Positions 24,701-32,745 of a stretch of 52,228 bases of DNA are shown piece by piece. The notes under the pieces are model-generated. The model was not told the origin of the DNA. It ran no database searches and saw only the letters and a program-made list of their open reading frames with translations. The translations under genes and the position numbers were made by a program. Position 1 is the first letter of the stretch; each line of letters begins with the position of its first letter. The DNA lies in NCBI RefSeq assembly GCF_900176395.1, contig NZ_FWXL01000017.1, positions 1 to 52,228 on the forward strand, in the 5' to 3' direction. Source of the stretch: Novosphingobium sp. B1. GTDB lineage: Bacteria; Pseudomonadota; Alphaproteobacteria; Sphingomonadales; Sphingomonadaceae.

Positions 24701-26051
24701 CATCCAGGGGCTGGGCCGAACGCACCGGACCCATCAAGCCAACACACCGCTGTTCCGACCCGTGACCACGAACTGCAAGGGGGAACTGCGGTTCACAAGC
24801 ACCATTGCGCGCAGGCTCGACAGCTTGGGGGCGCTGACGCGAGGCCAACGCCAGACTGGCGGCCAGAACCTCTTTGACCCTGCCGACAATCTCGAAAGCG
24901 AATATGCCAAGGCGGCTCTCTCGACCTGGTTTGCCTTGCTGGCGGACGGCAAGCTCAAGAGCGCAACGCTGATCGATTTCCAGCGCCGGAGCGGGCTCAA
25001 GATTGTCTCCGAAGATGGTGTTCTCGAAGAGGACCTTCCGCCAATCCAGCGTTGGCTCAACCGCATCCTTGCGCTGCCGATCGGAATGCAGAATGCGATC
25101 TTCGAAGAATTTCTGGGGTTGGTCGAAGCGCGGGTGTCGGCTGCGCGCGAGGCCGGTTCGCTCGATGTTGGCGTCGAGACCCTGCGGGTCGAACAGGCCG
25201 AGGTTGTCGAAGACATAGTCTTGCGGACCGACGAGCGAACCGGTGCCACGTCGCATTTGCTGCAGCTGGCTCTCAAGACGAGAGCACGGCCGATCTCCCT
25301 TGAGCGTGTCCTTGATCGCCGCGACTACGCTGACGGCTGCATTCTGCTCCAAAACACCAAGAGCGGGAAAGCAGCCCTGGCCGAACCTTCGCGGCACTTC
25401 ATGACCGAACAGGGCGAATTAATCAGGCGGGTTATCCTCCACCGTCCGCTCCGGCGCGAATACCACCACTTCGATGACCTTGCGGAATCGGCCTGGGAAG
25501 AAGCTCCGCGCCGGACTTTCGAGAAGCTGTGGCAAAGCGAGGTTGCGGAGCTTGCCGAACGGCTAACGACAGAGACCGTGTACCTTGCGACCGGACTTCT
25601 CCTGCCGATCTGGTCGAGCCTGCCTATCGACTATCTGGAGGTTCGGCGGATCGTCGACGAGGAGGGCAGAAGCTGGCTCGGCCGCATGGTCCACGAACTC
25701 GATGTGGCGAAGCTGCTCGAGAAGTTCGACATTGCCTCCACCGTTGAACTAACCCCGGATACGATCATCAAGGCGCTCGGCGAAGGCCGGACAGTCCCTA
25801 TCAAGCAGCCGTTCGAGGCGACCATCAGATGGTCGCGCGTGGCAGGCGAGCAGCGCTACGAAATCGTCAGGGCGCCTGTCGATCAGCTGCCTTGGCTCAA
25901 GAGCATCGGCTGTTTCACGGAAATCATCTCGTTTCGTACCCGGGCGTTTATTCCGATAGAGGCAGCGCCGTCTGTCATCAGAGCACTGTTTCGAGCATGT
26001 GGAGCAGCTATGCCGGAGCCATCGATGCCGACTTTCCCGGTTGAGCCCTAA
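21783..26051 (+). CDS. N6-methyltransferase-like / Strawberry-notch helicase fusion
   Basis: A 1,422-residue plasmid-type protein starting at GTG with AGGAG 7 nt upstream. The N-terminal third (about 100-290) is an adenine methyltransferase fold: QFSTP, the SAM motif EPSAGHG (130-136) and the catalytic NPPF (194-197). The middle is a superfamily 2 ATPase of Strawberry-notch type: Walker A GTGAGKGR at about 473-480 and DESH at about 577-580. The second RecA-like half carries FSDAGGTGRSYHA and the arginine-finger motif IQGLGRTHRTHQ near 975-986. The C-terminal 300 residues are less distinctive. No nuclease motif or specificity subunit is seen. Such fusions are common on plasmids and integrative elements; roles in conjugation, DNA modification or anti-restriction have been considered but not settled. 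Confidence 0.8.
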   Translation: MTDLFEQSSQKLDAAITEIQHAIATGIANKQRLFETMRQLYGEGSANGAWSQRDAFDLLEAALTRHMAGLLSKPQMLNQISEISALIEALPTHTVRSEDQIRYQQFSTPPDLAALSVILAQPLATDIVLEPSAGHGALVATLPDVSALHLNEIDPRRREKLALLFPEATTTGMDGAMLASHLDAAVQPSLILMNPPFSRSMGRGADEFAAVRHLRAAITRLRQGGRIVAIMPDWFTTSAKLAKIYEDTFASCTVRTSIRLDKCYHKQGTSVAVRLYVIDKIPGQIRPAVLARETVADVASAVSIIKRVTTQPDCEPRAVPPKAKPGALFKAMRATPITKPVKARAAQAPKIEALAFSTLDKPRVLGEQSGVYIPYRPSRVDIVGAREHPTPLVESVAMGSIPAPIPDYVPALQDRVLQESLLSEAQIETAIYAGNAWQQYLPGLFVPAEEGVGLQLDEHGRAYRKGYFLGDGTGAGKGRQIAACILDGWLAGRRKAIWISKNESLLEDARRDWSAIGGLAADIQPLSNWKIDQAVPFREGILFVTYPTLRSQRQDATRLKQLLDWAGEDFDGVIAFDESHEMGGVAGGEGARGTKSGSLQGIAGVLLQNNLPDARVLYASATGASEVNNLAYAVRLGLWGPGTAFANREDFISQIRAGGIAAMELVSRDLKALGLYQARALSFAGVEYDILKHDLTAEQIAVYDTYADAWAIIHQNLEEALELTGVVDEIDGATLNSGAKAAARSRFESTKQRFFNQLLLSMKLPTLIAAINLHLDRDEVVVVQLVSTAESILDRRLDSLSPEERAELDLDLSPLDAVIEYLERAFPTQQMQVFVDDTGTQRSAPMFDEEGRPVHNQTAIARRGEMIEHLCAMPPIKPALDGIIEHYGPEKVAEVTGRSKRLINQSDGQQRLETRSPRTNQSETDQFMDGRKPILVFSDAGGTGRSYHASLDAACQKRRIHFLLEPGWRADRAIQGLGRTHRTHQANTPLFRPVTTNCKGELRFTSTIARRLDSLGALTRGQRQTGGQNLFDPADNLESEYAKAALSTWFALLADGKLKSATLIDFQRRSGLKIVSEDGVLEEDLPPIQRWLNRILALPIGMQNAIFEEFLGLVEARVSAAREAGSLDVGVETLRVEQAEVVEDIVLRTDERTGATSHLLQLALKTRARPISLERVLDRRDYADGCILLQNTKSGKAALAEPSRHFMTEQGELIRRVILHRPLRREYHHFDDLAESAWEEAPRRTFEKLWQSEVAELAERLTTETVYLATGLLLPIWSSLPIDYLEVRRIVDEEGRSWLGRMVHELDVAKLLEKFDIASTVELTPDTIIKALGEGRTVPIKQPFEATIRWSRVAGEQRYEIVRAPVDQLPWLKSIGCFTEIISFRTRAFIPIEAAPSVIRALFRACGAAMPEPSMPTFPVEP

Positions 26052-26450
26052 CGCCCCACGGTTTTCCTCTTGGTATGATCCATCTGTGCAGCATGGAATG
26101 GCGAGGAGTGGGACAATGCTGCCGTTCGACGTGCGCCGCTCAAACGGCAGGCTTCGCCGCAACCCGCCTTAGCTAGCGTGAGATGGGGCGGATGGGGGTC
26201 TGGGGCAAAAGGTTTCCGGCTCAGGTGTCAACACCGGGACAAAAAACGGGCCAGGCTGTCAAAACCGGTCGACAGTCGAGCACTGGCGCACTTCGGTGAT
26301 TACCTCTGCGGTCGGGGATCCCCGCGTCCGAAGGCGTAGTCGCTAATCAGCGAGCCGCAGACACCGTTATTCCCGCTACATCATCTAGTGGCAGCTGTGC
26401 ACCACAATGATGGCCGGCGGCCTCACCGACACGCTGGATCTGGCTTTGCT
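26052..26450. other. Intergenic region without a supported gene
   Basis: No credible coding frame is seen. An inverted repeat with perfect 8-bp arms (CTGCCGTT at 26119, AACGGCAG at 26143) follows the helicase gene. Two near-identical 12-mers, TGTCAACACCGG (26226) and TGTCAAAACCGG (26257), lie 31 bp apart; multiple short repeats of this type resemble ends of some IS21-like elements, but no transposase remains. Confidence 0.4.
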
Positions 26451-26495
26451 CCATACCACCTGCCCCCACGAGTTGCACAGTGGCAAGTGGTATGG
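26451..26495 (-). terminator. Long hairpin at the end of the cob operon
   Basis: CCATACCACCTGCC (26451-26464) and GGCAAGTGGTATGG (26482-26495) pair at 13 of 14 positions around a 17-nt loop, nine bp after the cobU stop. No T-run follows on the minus strand, so it may be a factor-dependent terminator or mRNA-stabilising hairpin, or a leftover inverted repeat. Confidence 0.4.
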
Positions 26496-26503
26496 CTAGC
26501 CGC

Positions 26504-27031
26504 TCATCCTTTAGGTTTCAGCGTCAAGGGAAGGCCGGCGAACATTATGACTGCCTCTTCAACCAATGCCGCTATTTCCTGATTGATGCGGCCCGCAACA
26601 TCGCGAAACCTTCTGGCAAGGGCGTTGTCGGGTACAATGCCCAGACCCACTTCGTTGGCGACCAGAATGACCGGCCCCCGTGCGGCTGAAAGCGAGCGCG
26701 TCAGTCCTTCCGTAGCGGCAGCCGTATCGCGTTCCGCCAGCATCAGGTTCGAAGCCCACAGCGTCAGGCAATCGACCAGCACCACCGTCTCGGGCGTGCT
26801 ATATACCGTGATCGCCTCCGCCAGTTCCAGGGGGGCCTCGACGGTTGACCAGCGCGGCCCACGATCGGCACGGTGCAGGGCAATCCGCTCGCGCATCTCG
26901 TCATCGAAGGCCTGGGCTGAGGCCAGATAGATCAGTTCACCCGCCAGGGCCTCTGCCCTGCCTTGCGCATAGCGGCTCTTGCCCGAACGCGCGCCGCCCA
27001 GCACCAGCAAGTGGGACAAGGCGCTGCTCAT
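26504..27031 (-). CDS. cobU: Adenosylcobinamide kinase/adenosylcobinamide-phosphate guanylyltransferase
   Basis: A 175-residue bifunctional enzyme (CobU, also called CobP). It phosphorylates adenosylcobinamide and transfers GMP from GTP to form adenosylcobinamide-GDP, the activated precursor for nucleotide-loop assembly. The P-loop GGARSGKSRYAQ starts at residue 12, and VLVDCLTLWASNLM and VANEVGLGIVPDN are family hallmarks. Full length. It is the last gene of the operon, overlapping cobQ by 4 nt (ATGA), and is followed by a long hairpin. Confidence 0.93.
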   Translation of the reverse strand: MSSALSHLLVLGGARSGKSRYAQGRAEALAGELIYLASAQAFDDEMRERIALHRADRGPRWSTVEAPLELAEAITVYSTPETVVLVDCLTLWASNLMLAERDTAAATEGLTRSLSAARGPVILVANEVGLGIVPDNALARRFRDVAGRINQEIAALVEEAVIMFAGLPLTLKPKG

Positions 27032-28515
27032 GCGCTGTCTCCCGCCGGGACGGAAGCGGGTCTCTCCGCCATGGCCAGCGCCACCAGCGCGTCAATATCG
27101 AGATGCTCCTCAAGCGCGGCTGCGATCTCGTCCAGCGCCGCCTCGACAGAGGCGCCATAGTCCACGCCCCCGGCTTCTACATCCATGCGCGACAGCAGCG
27201 CCCGGCGCAGCTCCGCATCAGCCAGCAGGCCGTGGACATAGGAACCAAACACCGTGCCGCCCGCATTTATCGCGCCATCGCGGCGGCCATCGGCGAAAAC
27301 GGCGAAGGGCTGTTCCGTATCCGGCCCGTTGGTTTGCCCCATGTGCATTTCATATCCCTGGAATGGCGCGCCCATCGCCAGCCCGCTGACCGGACGCAAC
27401 GCCTTGTGCGCGTGCAAGGTCGTTTCAACATCAAGCAGGCCAAGGCCGCTGGCAGCGCTGGCCGAACCTTCAAACCCATCGGGATCGGCGATGCTTTTGC
27501 CGAGCATCTGGTAACCACCGCAAAGCCCAAGGATCAGCCCGCCGCGCCGGTGATGCGCAAAAATATCGATGTCCCAGCCCTCTGCACGCAGAGCGGCCAG
27601 ATCGGCGATTGTCGACTTTGACCCGGGCAGGATGATGAGTGCGGCCTCTGCCGGGATCGGCTGGCCGGGCGGAACCATGTGCAGGTCCACACCATGTTCG
27701 AGCTTCAGCGGATCGAGGTCATCGAAATTAGATATGCGCGGCAGGATCGGACAGGCGATCAGCTTGCGGCTTTCAGCCCGCGCCTTGCCGCTCTCCAGCA
27801 CCACGGCATCCTCGCTGGGGAGCCGCGCCGCCGCGCTCAACCATGGGACAACGCCGAAGCCGCGCCAGCCTGAGAGGCTTTCGATCTGGGCGTAGCCATC
27901 GGCGAACAGGGCGGGATCCCCCCGAAACTTGTTGATGATGAAACCCTGGATCATCGCCGTGTCGGCGGGGTCGATGATCGTTCTCGTGCCAACGATGGCG
28001 GCAATGACTCCGCCGCGATCAATATCGCCGACCAGCACGACGGGCACGCCTGCCGCTCGCGCAAAGCCCATATTGGCGATGTCGCCAGCGCGCAGGTTGA
28101 TTTCCGCAGGAGAGCCGGCACCCTCGACAACGACGATGTCGCACGCCCGGCGGAGCCGGTTATAGCTGGCCAGAACTTCGCCGAGCAGCGCGCCCCGTGC
28201 CTGCCGAAAATTGCCCGCGCCCAATGTGCCGCGCACCCGACCATGCACGATCAGTTGCGATGTGCGGTCGGCCTGCGGTTTCAGCAGCACCGGATTCATG
28301 TCGGTATGCGGCTCCACCTTGCAGGCGATTGCCTGCAAGGCCTGCGCCCGGCCGATCTCGCCGCCATCGCTGGTGACGGCAGCATTGTTCGACATGTTCT
28401 GCGGCTTGAACGGCAAGACCCGCAAACCCCGCTGCACCAGGGCGCGGCACAGCCCCGCCACCAGCACGGATTTGCCCACATCAGAGCCGGTGCCCTGAAG
28501 CATTATAGCGCCCAT
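27028..28515 (-). CDS. cobQ: Cobyric acid synthase
   Basis: A 495-residue glutamine-dependent amidase that adds amides at positions b, d, e and g of adenosylcobyrinate a,c-diamide. The N-terminal dethiobiotin-synthetase-like ATPase has MLQGTGSDVGKS and PFKPQNMSNNA. The C-terminal class I glutaminase domain has the nucleophile Cys in LGLCGGYQMLG and a His in YVHGL. The start ATG at 28515 has a GGAGG site just upstream; it lies 13 nt inside the end of cbiB. Motifs and length are normal. Confidence 0.95.
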   Translation of the reverse strand: MGAIMLQGTGSDVGKSVLVAGLCRALVQRGLRVLPFKPQNMSNNAAVTSDGGEIGRAQALQAIACKVEPHTDMNPVLLKPQADRTSQLIVHGRVRGTLGAGNFRQARGALLGEVLASYNRLRRACDIVVVEGAGSPAEINLRAGDIANMGFARAAGVPVVLVGDIDRGGVIAAIVGTRTIIDPADTAMIQGFIINKFRGDPALFADGYAQIESLSGWRGFGVVPWLSAAARLPSEDAVVLESGKARAESRKLIACPILPRISNFDDLDPLKLEHGVDLHMVPPGQPIPAEAALIILPGSKSTIADLAALRAEGWDIDIFAHHRRGGLILGLCGGYQMLGKSIADPDGFEGSASAASGLGLLDVETTLHAHKALRPVSGLAMGAPFQGYEMHMGQTNGPDTEQPFAVFADGRRDGAINAGGTVFGSYVHGLLADAELRRALLSRMDVEAGGVDYGASVEAALDEIAAALEEHLDIDALVALAMAERPASVPAGDSA

Positions 28516-29453
28516 GCTGCACCTCCTGCAATACCGGCCGCCATGAACCACAGGCACAGACATGCACGGGCGTAGATGCCCAATCCGCGCCAAATATCCT
28601 CTGTCCGGGCCGGGCGGTCTCCCTCCCCAATCCAGAGCTTGTCCGAAAGAATCCCGTCATAAGCGATTGGCCCAGCCAGGCGCAGCCCCAGCGCCCCAGC
28701 CATCGCGGCCTCGGGCCAGCCCGCATTGGGCGAGGCGTGCCTGGACGCATCGCGCCACAATATCCGCCAGCCACCCCCGCCGCACAGGCAGATCAGCAAT
28801 CCCGACAGGCGCGCTGGAATGAGGTTCATCGCATCGTCGGTGCGGGCCGCAGCCCAACCATAGGCGCGCCATCGCTCCTCGCGGTGCCCAATCATGCTGT
28901 CGGCGGTGTTGATCGCTTTATAGGCCCAGATACCGGGCAGCCCCAGCACCAGCAGCCAGAACAACGGCGCGACCACCCCGTCGCAGAAACTTTCCGCCAG
29001 ACTCTCGATCGCCGCGCGGGCAACACCCGCGTCATCAAGCGCGGCTGTATCGCGGCCAACGATCATGCCGACTGTGGCGCGCGCGGCTGGCAGATCCTGC
29101 CGCTCCAGCGCATCGGCAACGAGGCGGACGTGGTCGTACAGGCTGCGCTGCGCCAGACCCGGCCAGGCCAGCACAGCGATCAGGGGCCAGGCCCAAGGCC
29201 CGGCGATTGCCACGAGCAGACTTTGCAGCACCCAGCCCGCACCGCCCGCCATACCCAGCAGGATCAGGACGGTGACCGCCCCGGCCATGCGCCGCTGTCC
29301 ATCGGAACGCGAGGGGACATTCCAGCGCCGTTCCAGCGCGGCGATAATCCGCGCAAAGATGCCCACAGGATGGCCGATCCGGCGATACAGCGGCTGAGGC
29401 CAGCCCACTGCCGCGTCGAGCACCAAGGCCAGGAAAGCAGTCAGATCAATCAT
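28503..29453 (-). CDS. cbiB: Adenosylcobinamide-phosphate synthase CbiB
   Basis: A 316-residue integral membrane protein (CbiB; CobD in Pseudomonas denitrificans naming). It joins adenosylcobyric acid to aminopropanol phosphate. Several hydrophobic helices are visible (AFLALVLDAAVGWP, AVTVLILLGMAGGAGWVL, APLFWLLVLGLPGIWAY), with the conserved ESLAESFCDGVVAP and NTADSMIGHR segments. ATG 29453 overlaps the stop of the upstream threonine-phosphate decarboxylase by 8 nt. Acts in the cytoplasmic membrane. Confidence 0.93.
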   Translation of the reverse strand: MIDLTAFLALVLDAAVGWPQPLYRRIGHPVGIFARIIAALERRWNVPSRSDGQRRMAGAVTVLILLGMAGGAGWVLQSLLVAIAGPWAWPLIAVLAWPGLAQRSLYDHVRLVADALERQDLPAARATVGMIVGRDTAALDDAGVARAAIESLAESFCDGVVAPLFWLLVLGLPGIWAYKAINTADSMIGHREERWRAYGWAAARTDDAMNLIPARLSGLLICLCGGGGWRILWRDASRHASPNAGWPEAAMAGALGLRLAGPIAYDGILSDKLWIGEGDRPARTEDIWRGLGIYARACLCLWFMAAGIAGGAAWAL

Positions 29454-30429
29454 CAGCCAGCGCCGCATCAAGGCGATCCAGCGCCTGTCGGTCGGCGGGC
29501 AGGCCCAGGCGCAGCCAGCGCGGATCGTAATCGAACGGCCGCGTCAGGATGGAATGGCGCGCAAGGCGTTCGAACAGCGCGGCGGCATCGTCCGTTTCGA
29601 TCAGCCGGAACAGCGGGCAAGCACCTATCGCGCTGTAGCCCCGCCGCGCCAGCACCGCGTCCAGCGCATCCGCCTGTTCACGCAAGGCCATCCGCATGGC
29701 GGCTGTCCAGTCCACATCCTGATATGCCGCTGTGCCGATGGCCAGCGCCGCTGCCGATAGCGGCCAACTGCCCAGCCGCTGCCGATATTGCGCGATCAGC
29801 GCGCGCGGTCCCAGCACAAAGCCGAGCCGCACCCCGGCCAGCCCGAAGAATTTGCCGAACGAGCGGAAGATAATCAGCCGCTGTCCGTCCTGCACATGGG
29901 CGGCAAGGCTGCTGTGCGGGGCGGCATCGGCAAAGGCTTCGTCCACGACCAGCCACGCTGCGCTGTCGCGCCGCGCCGCCAGCCAGCCAAGCAGGGTGGC
30001 AGGCGACATGATCCGGCCATCGGGGTTATTGGGATTGGCAAGGATGATGGTCGCCTCCTCCGTTCCGGTCAGCTCGGTCAGGGCTACGGGGCGGCTGCGG
30101 GGAATCATTTCGCCATGGGTGCGATAGCTGGGCTGGGCGTGGATGGCAGCGCCGGGCAGGATGTCACCCAGCATCCGCAGGCCGATCTCCGTGCCTGGTA
30201 CGGCACAGACATGGGCTGGGTCAGTGCCGAAACAGGCGGCGGCAGCGGCCTCCAGATCGTTCAGCGCGCCGGTGTCGGGCAGCGCCTGCCAGTCCACTGC
30301 CAGATTGTCCGCGCCGGGCCAGCCATGCGGATTGATGCCGGTGGACAGGTCGATCCACGGCGCCTTGCCCATGCCGAACTGCGCCATGGCATCGGCCAAC
30401 CTGCCGCCGTGAAAACTGAAGCTGTTCAT
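29446..30429 (-). CDS. cobD: Threonine-phosphate decarboxylase
   Basis: A 327-residue PLP-dependent aminotransferase-fold enzyme (CobD of Salmonella; CobC in P. denitrificans naming). It decarboxylates L-threonine O-3-phosphate to the aminopropanol phosphate used by CbiB. The N-terminus FSFHGGRL and LSTGINPHGWP are typical. ILANPNNPDGR precedes the PLP-binding Lys in FRSFGKFFGLAGVRLGF. The ATG at 30429 overlaps the cobS stop as ATGA. Longer in-frame extension upstream is antisense-like filler over cobS and was not used. Confidence 0.92.
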   Translation of the reverse strand: MNSFSFHGGRLADAMAQFGMGKAPWIDLSTGINPHGWPGADNLAVDWQALPDTGALNDLEAAAAACFGTDPAHVCAVPGTEIGLRMLGDILPGAAIHAQPSYRTHGEMIPRSRPVALTELTGTEEATIILANPNNPDGRIMSPATLLGWLAARRDSAAWLVVDEAFADAAPHSSLAAHVQDGQRLIIFRSFGKFFGLAGVRLGFVLGPRALIAQYRQRLGSWPLSAAALAIGTAAYQDVDWTAAMRMALREQADALDAVLARRGYSAIGACPLFRLIETDDAAALFERLARHSILTRPFDYDPRWLRLGLPADRQALDRLDAALADD

Positions 30430-31166
30430 GTCATGTGTATCCATAGGCCCGTGATTGCCACGCTCAGCAGCAAGCCGGTTTCGATCAACTCGATGCCTGC
30501 ACCATGGCCATCGCCGGAAATCCCGCCCAACGCGCGGCGCACGTGCCACCCCCACCACAGAACGAGCAATGGTGTGACAAGCAGCGCCGGAGTGAACCAC
30601 GCCGCCGCTGCCAGCGCGGCCGCCCAGCCCGCAAGATCGATCGGGCCGATGGCGGAACGGAATCGAGCCGCCAGCCCCTGATGCAGCGGCATCAGCCACC
30701 ATGTCCACACCAGCGGGCCGATGCGCGCGGCAAACGGCACCAGTACCAGCGCGCCAAACGCCCGTGCATCCACCAGCATATCCAGCAGCACCAACTTGCT
30801 CAGCAGTTGGAGCACAATCGCGACAACGCCGAAGCTGCCGACATGGGGATCGGCCAGAACGGCCAGCAGCCGCTCGCGATCTTTATGCGCCGCGCCGCTG
30901 GCATCGGCGAGGTCGGCCAGGCCATCAAGGTGCAGCGCGCCGGTCACGCCCACCCAGACGATCAGTGCGGCTAATGCGCCCAGCCGGTGATCGACCAGCG
31001 CGCCTGCCCATGCGGCTCCCGCAACCGCTGCACCAATAACCAGGCCTACAGCGGGAAACCAGCGCATCGACCGGGCAAACGCGGCATCATCCACGACGAT
31101 TGTCCGCAGTGGAGCTGGCATAGGCAGCCGCGTCAGGAATTGCAGGGCGATGATGAAGCCCCTCAC
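30426..31166 (-). CDS. cobS: Cobalamin synthase (adenosylcobinamide-GDP ribazoletransferase)
   Basis: A 246-residue membrane enzyme (CobS; also called CobV) that attaches alpha-ribazole to adenosylcobinamide-GDP. The N-terminus FIIALQFLTRLPMP is the family signature, followed by HLDGLADLADA with Asp and His residues, and several hydrophobic helices. The GTG start at 31166 overlaps the phosphatase stop (GTGA). A longer reading from 31232 adds residues that do not fit the family. Confidence 0.92.
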   Translation of the reverse strand: MRGFIIALQFLTRLPMPAPLRTIVVDDAAFARSMRWFPAVGLVIGAAVAGAAWAGALVDHRLGALAALIVWVGVTGALHLDGLADLADASGAAHKDRERLLAVLADPHVGSFGVVAIVLQLLSKLVLLDMLVDARAFGALVLVPFAARIGPLVWTWWLMPLHQGLAARFRSAIGPIDLAGWAAALAAAAWFTPALLVTPLLVLWWGWHVRRALGGISGDGHGAGIELIETGLLLSVAITGLWIHMT

Positions 31167-31732
31167 GGATAAAGCCCCGCGATCTGTGCCGTGGGGGTTG
31201 CTCCGGGCCAGACGCGCAACGTCAGCAGGCAATTGTAGGGCAGGTCAACGGCCCACGTCTGGTGCATGTCAAACCCGCACAACACCGCCAGCGCCGCCCG
31301 CATCGCGCCTCCATGCGTGACGATCAGCGTCGGCCGCGCGGCCAGATCGCCAAGGGCGCTGGATACTCGTTCCACCAGCGCCGACCAGCGTTCTCCACCG
31401 GGCGGCGCATGGCCATCGGGATCGTCCCAGAACCGCGCCAGTGCCGCGCCTTCTACATCGCCGGGAGCCATCCCGTCCCATGCGCCAAAGTCCAGTTCGC
31501 GCCAGCGCGGATCGATTGACAGCGGCACACCGGTCGCAAGGGCAATGGCCTCGCCCGCCAAACGCGCCCGCGACAGGTCGGAAGCGATCAGCACTTCAGC
31601 CGCCAGATTCCGCGCCTGATCGGCGCAGGCCGCGATACCGGCGGCAATAGGCGGCGCATCGGTAAGACCAATCAGCCGCCCCGCGCCTTCCGGTTCACCG
31701 TGGCGCAGGAGATAAAGGGGAAAGCTGCTCAC
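31163..31732 (-). CDS. cobC: Alpha-ribazole phosphatase-like histidine phosphatase
   Basis: A 189-residue phosphoglycerate-mutase-type histidine phosphatase. The catalytic LLRHGEPEG lies at the N-terminus, SDLSRARLAGEAIA and REL DFGAWDG in the middle, and the second catalytic His in IVTHGGAMRA. In cobalamin operons this family removes the 5'-phosphate of alpha-ribazole phosphate or of adenosylcobalamin phosphate. It overlaps cobT and cobS by 4 nt each. Functional assignment rests on family plus operon position. Confidence 0.85.
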   Translation of the reverse strand: MSSFPLYLLRHGEPEGAGRLIGLTDAPPIAAGIAACADQARNLAAEVLIASDLSRARLAGEAIALATGVPLSIDPRWRELDFGAWDGMAPGDVEGAALARFWDDPDGHAPPGGERWSALVERVSSALGDLAARPTLIVTHGGAMRAALAVLCGFDMHQTWAVDLPYNCLLTLRVWPGATPTAQIAGLYP

Positions 31733-32745
31733 AGGCCGTCTGCCACCCCGGCCTGCGCAAAAGTGGCCATGCCGTTGTGCGTGGCCAGCGCTGCCCGGAT
31801 TACCGACACGGCCAGCGCCGCGCCGCTGCCTTCGCCCAATCGCATCCCCAGCGACAGCAGGGGATCAAGGCCCAGATGCTCCAGCAAGCGGATATGCCCC
31901 GGTTCAGCCGAACAATGGCCCGCCAGACAATGATCGGTGATCGCCGGAACGGCGGCGGCCAGCGGCGCCAGTGCGGCGCAACTGATGAACCCGTCCAGCA
32001 CCACCGGGATGCGCAGACGGCGCGCCTCCAGCACGGCCCCGGCAACGCCTGCGATTTCGCGCCCGCCCAACCGGCGCAGGATTTCAAACGGGGTGTCCGG
32101 CGCATCGGCATGAAAGGCCAGCGCCCGCTCTACCACGGCTACCTTGCGCGCAATTCCGCCCGCATCAACGCCCGTTCCCGGCCCGGCCCATTGCGCGGGA
32201 CTGCCGCCATAACTGCGCGCGCAAAGCGCGGCGGCGGCGGTTGAATTGCCAATGCCCATTTCGCCAACGACCAGCAGGTGCAGCCCCGGCTCCACCACCG
32301 CCGCTCCGGCAGCAAGTGCAGCAAGGCACTCCGTCTCGTCCATTGCCGCAGCGATGGTGAAGTCCGCCGTGGGCCGGTCCAGATCGAGTGCGATGACCCG
32401 CAGATCAAGTCCGGCGGCCCCGGCCAGTGCGTTGATGGCGGCACCTCCGGCAGCGAAATTGCCGACCATCGCGGCAGTCACGCTGGCGGGAAAGGCGCTG
32501 ACCCCGTGGACAACGAAGCCATGATTCCCGGCAAAGATCGCCGCGCGGCCCTGTTCGATCACCGGCTGCGCCGTGCCCTGCCATCCGGCCATAAACACCG
32601 CGATGTCTTCCAGTCGCCCCAGCGATCCGGCGGGCTTGGTCAGGCTGGCCTGCCGCGCCCGCGCAGCGGTGATGGCGTCCGCATCGGCCACAGGCAAACG
32701 CTCAAGCGCCGCTTCAAAGGCGGCAAGGGACGCAAACCGGCTCAT
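31729..32745 (-). CDS. cobT: Nicotinate-nucleotide--dimethylbenzimidazole phosphoribosyltransferase
   Basis: A 338-residue enzyme (CobT; CobU in P. denitrificans naming, not the chelatase subunit of the same name). It makes alpha-ribazole phosphate from dimethylbenzimidazole and nicotinate mononucleotide. Visible hallmarks are LTKPAGSLGRLEDIAVFMAG, FAGNHGFVVHGVSAFP, the glycine-rich GEMGIGNSTAAAAL and HCSAEPGH. A Glu near the C-terminus in GMRLGEGSGAALA is the expected base. The ATG at 32745 overlaps the upstream DUF1636 gene stop (ATGA). Confidence 0.94.
   Translation of the reverse strand: MSRFASLAAFEAALERLPVADADAITAARARQASLTKPAGSLGRLEDIAVFMAGWQGTAQPVIEQGRAAIFAGNHGFVVHGVSAFPASVTAAMVGNFAAGGAAINALAGAAGLDLRVIALDLDRPTADFTIAAAMDETECLAALAAGAAVVEPGLHLLVVGEMGIGNSTAAAALCARSYGGSPAQWAGPGTGVDAGGIARKVAVVERALAFHADAPDTPFEILRRLGGREIAGVAGAVLEARRLRIPVVLDGFISCAALAPLAAAVPAITDHCLAGHCSAEPGHIRLLEHLGLDPLLSLGMRLGEGSGAALAVSVIRAALATHNGMATFAQAGVADGL

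Noticed and set aside
21783..26051. Type I or type III restriction-modification enzyme
   Set aside because: Methylase and helicase motifs are present, but no nuclease motif or specificity subunit is seen, and the helicase half has the Strawberry-notch pattern.
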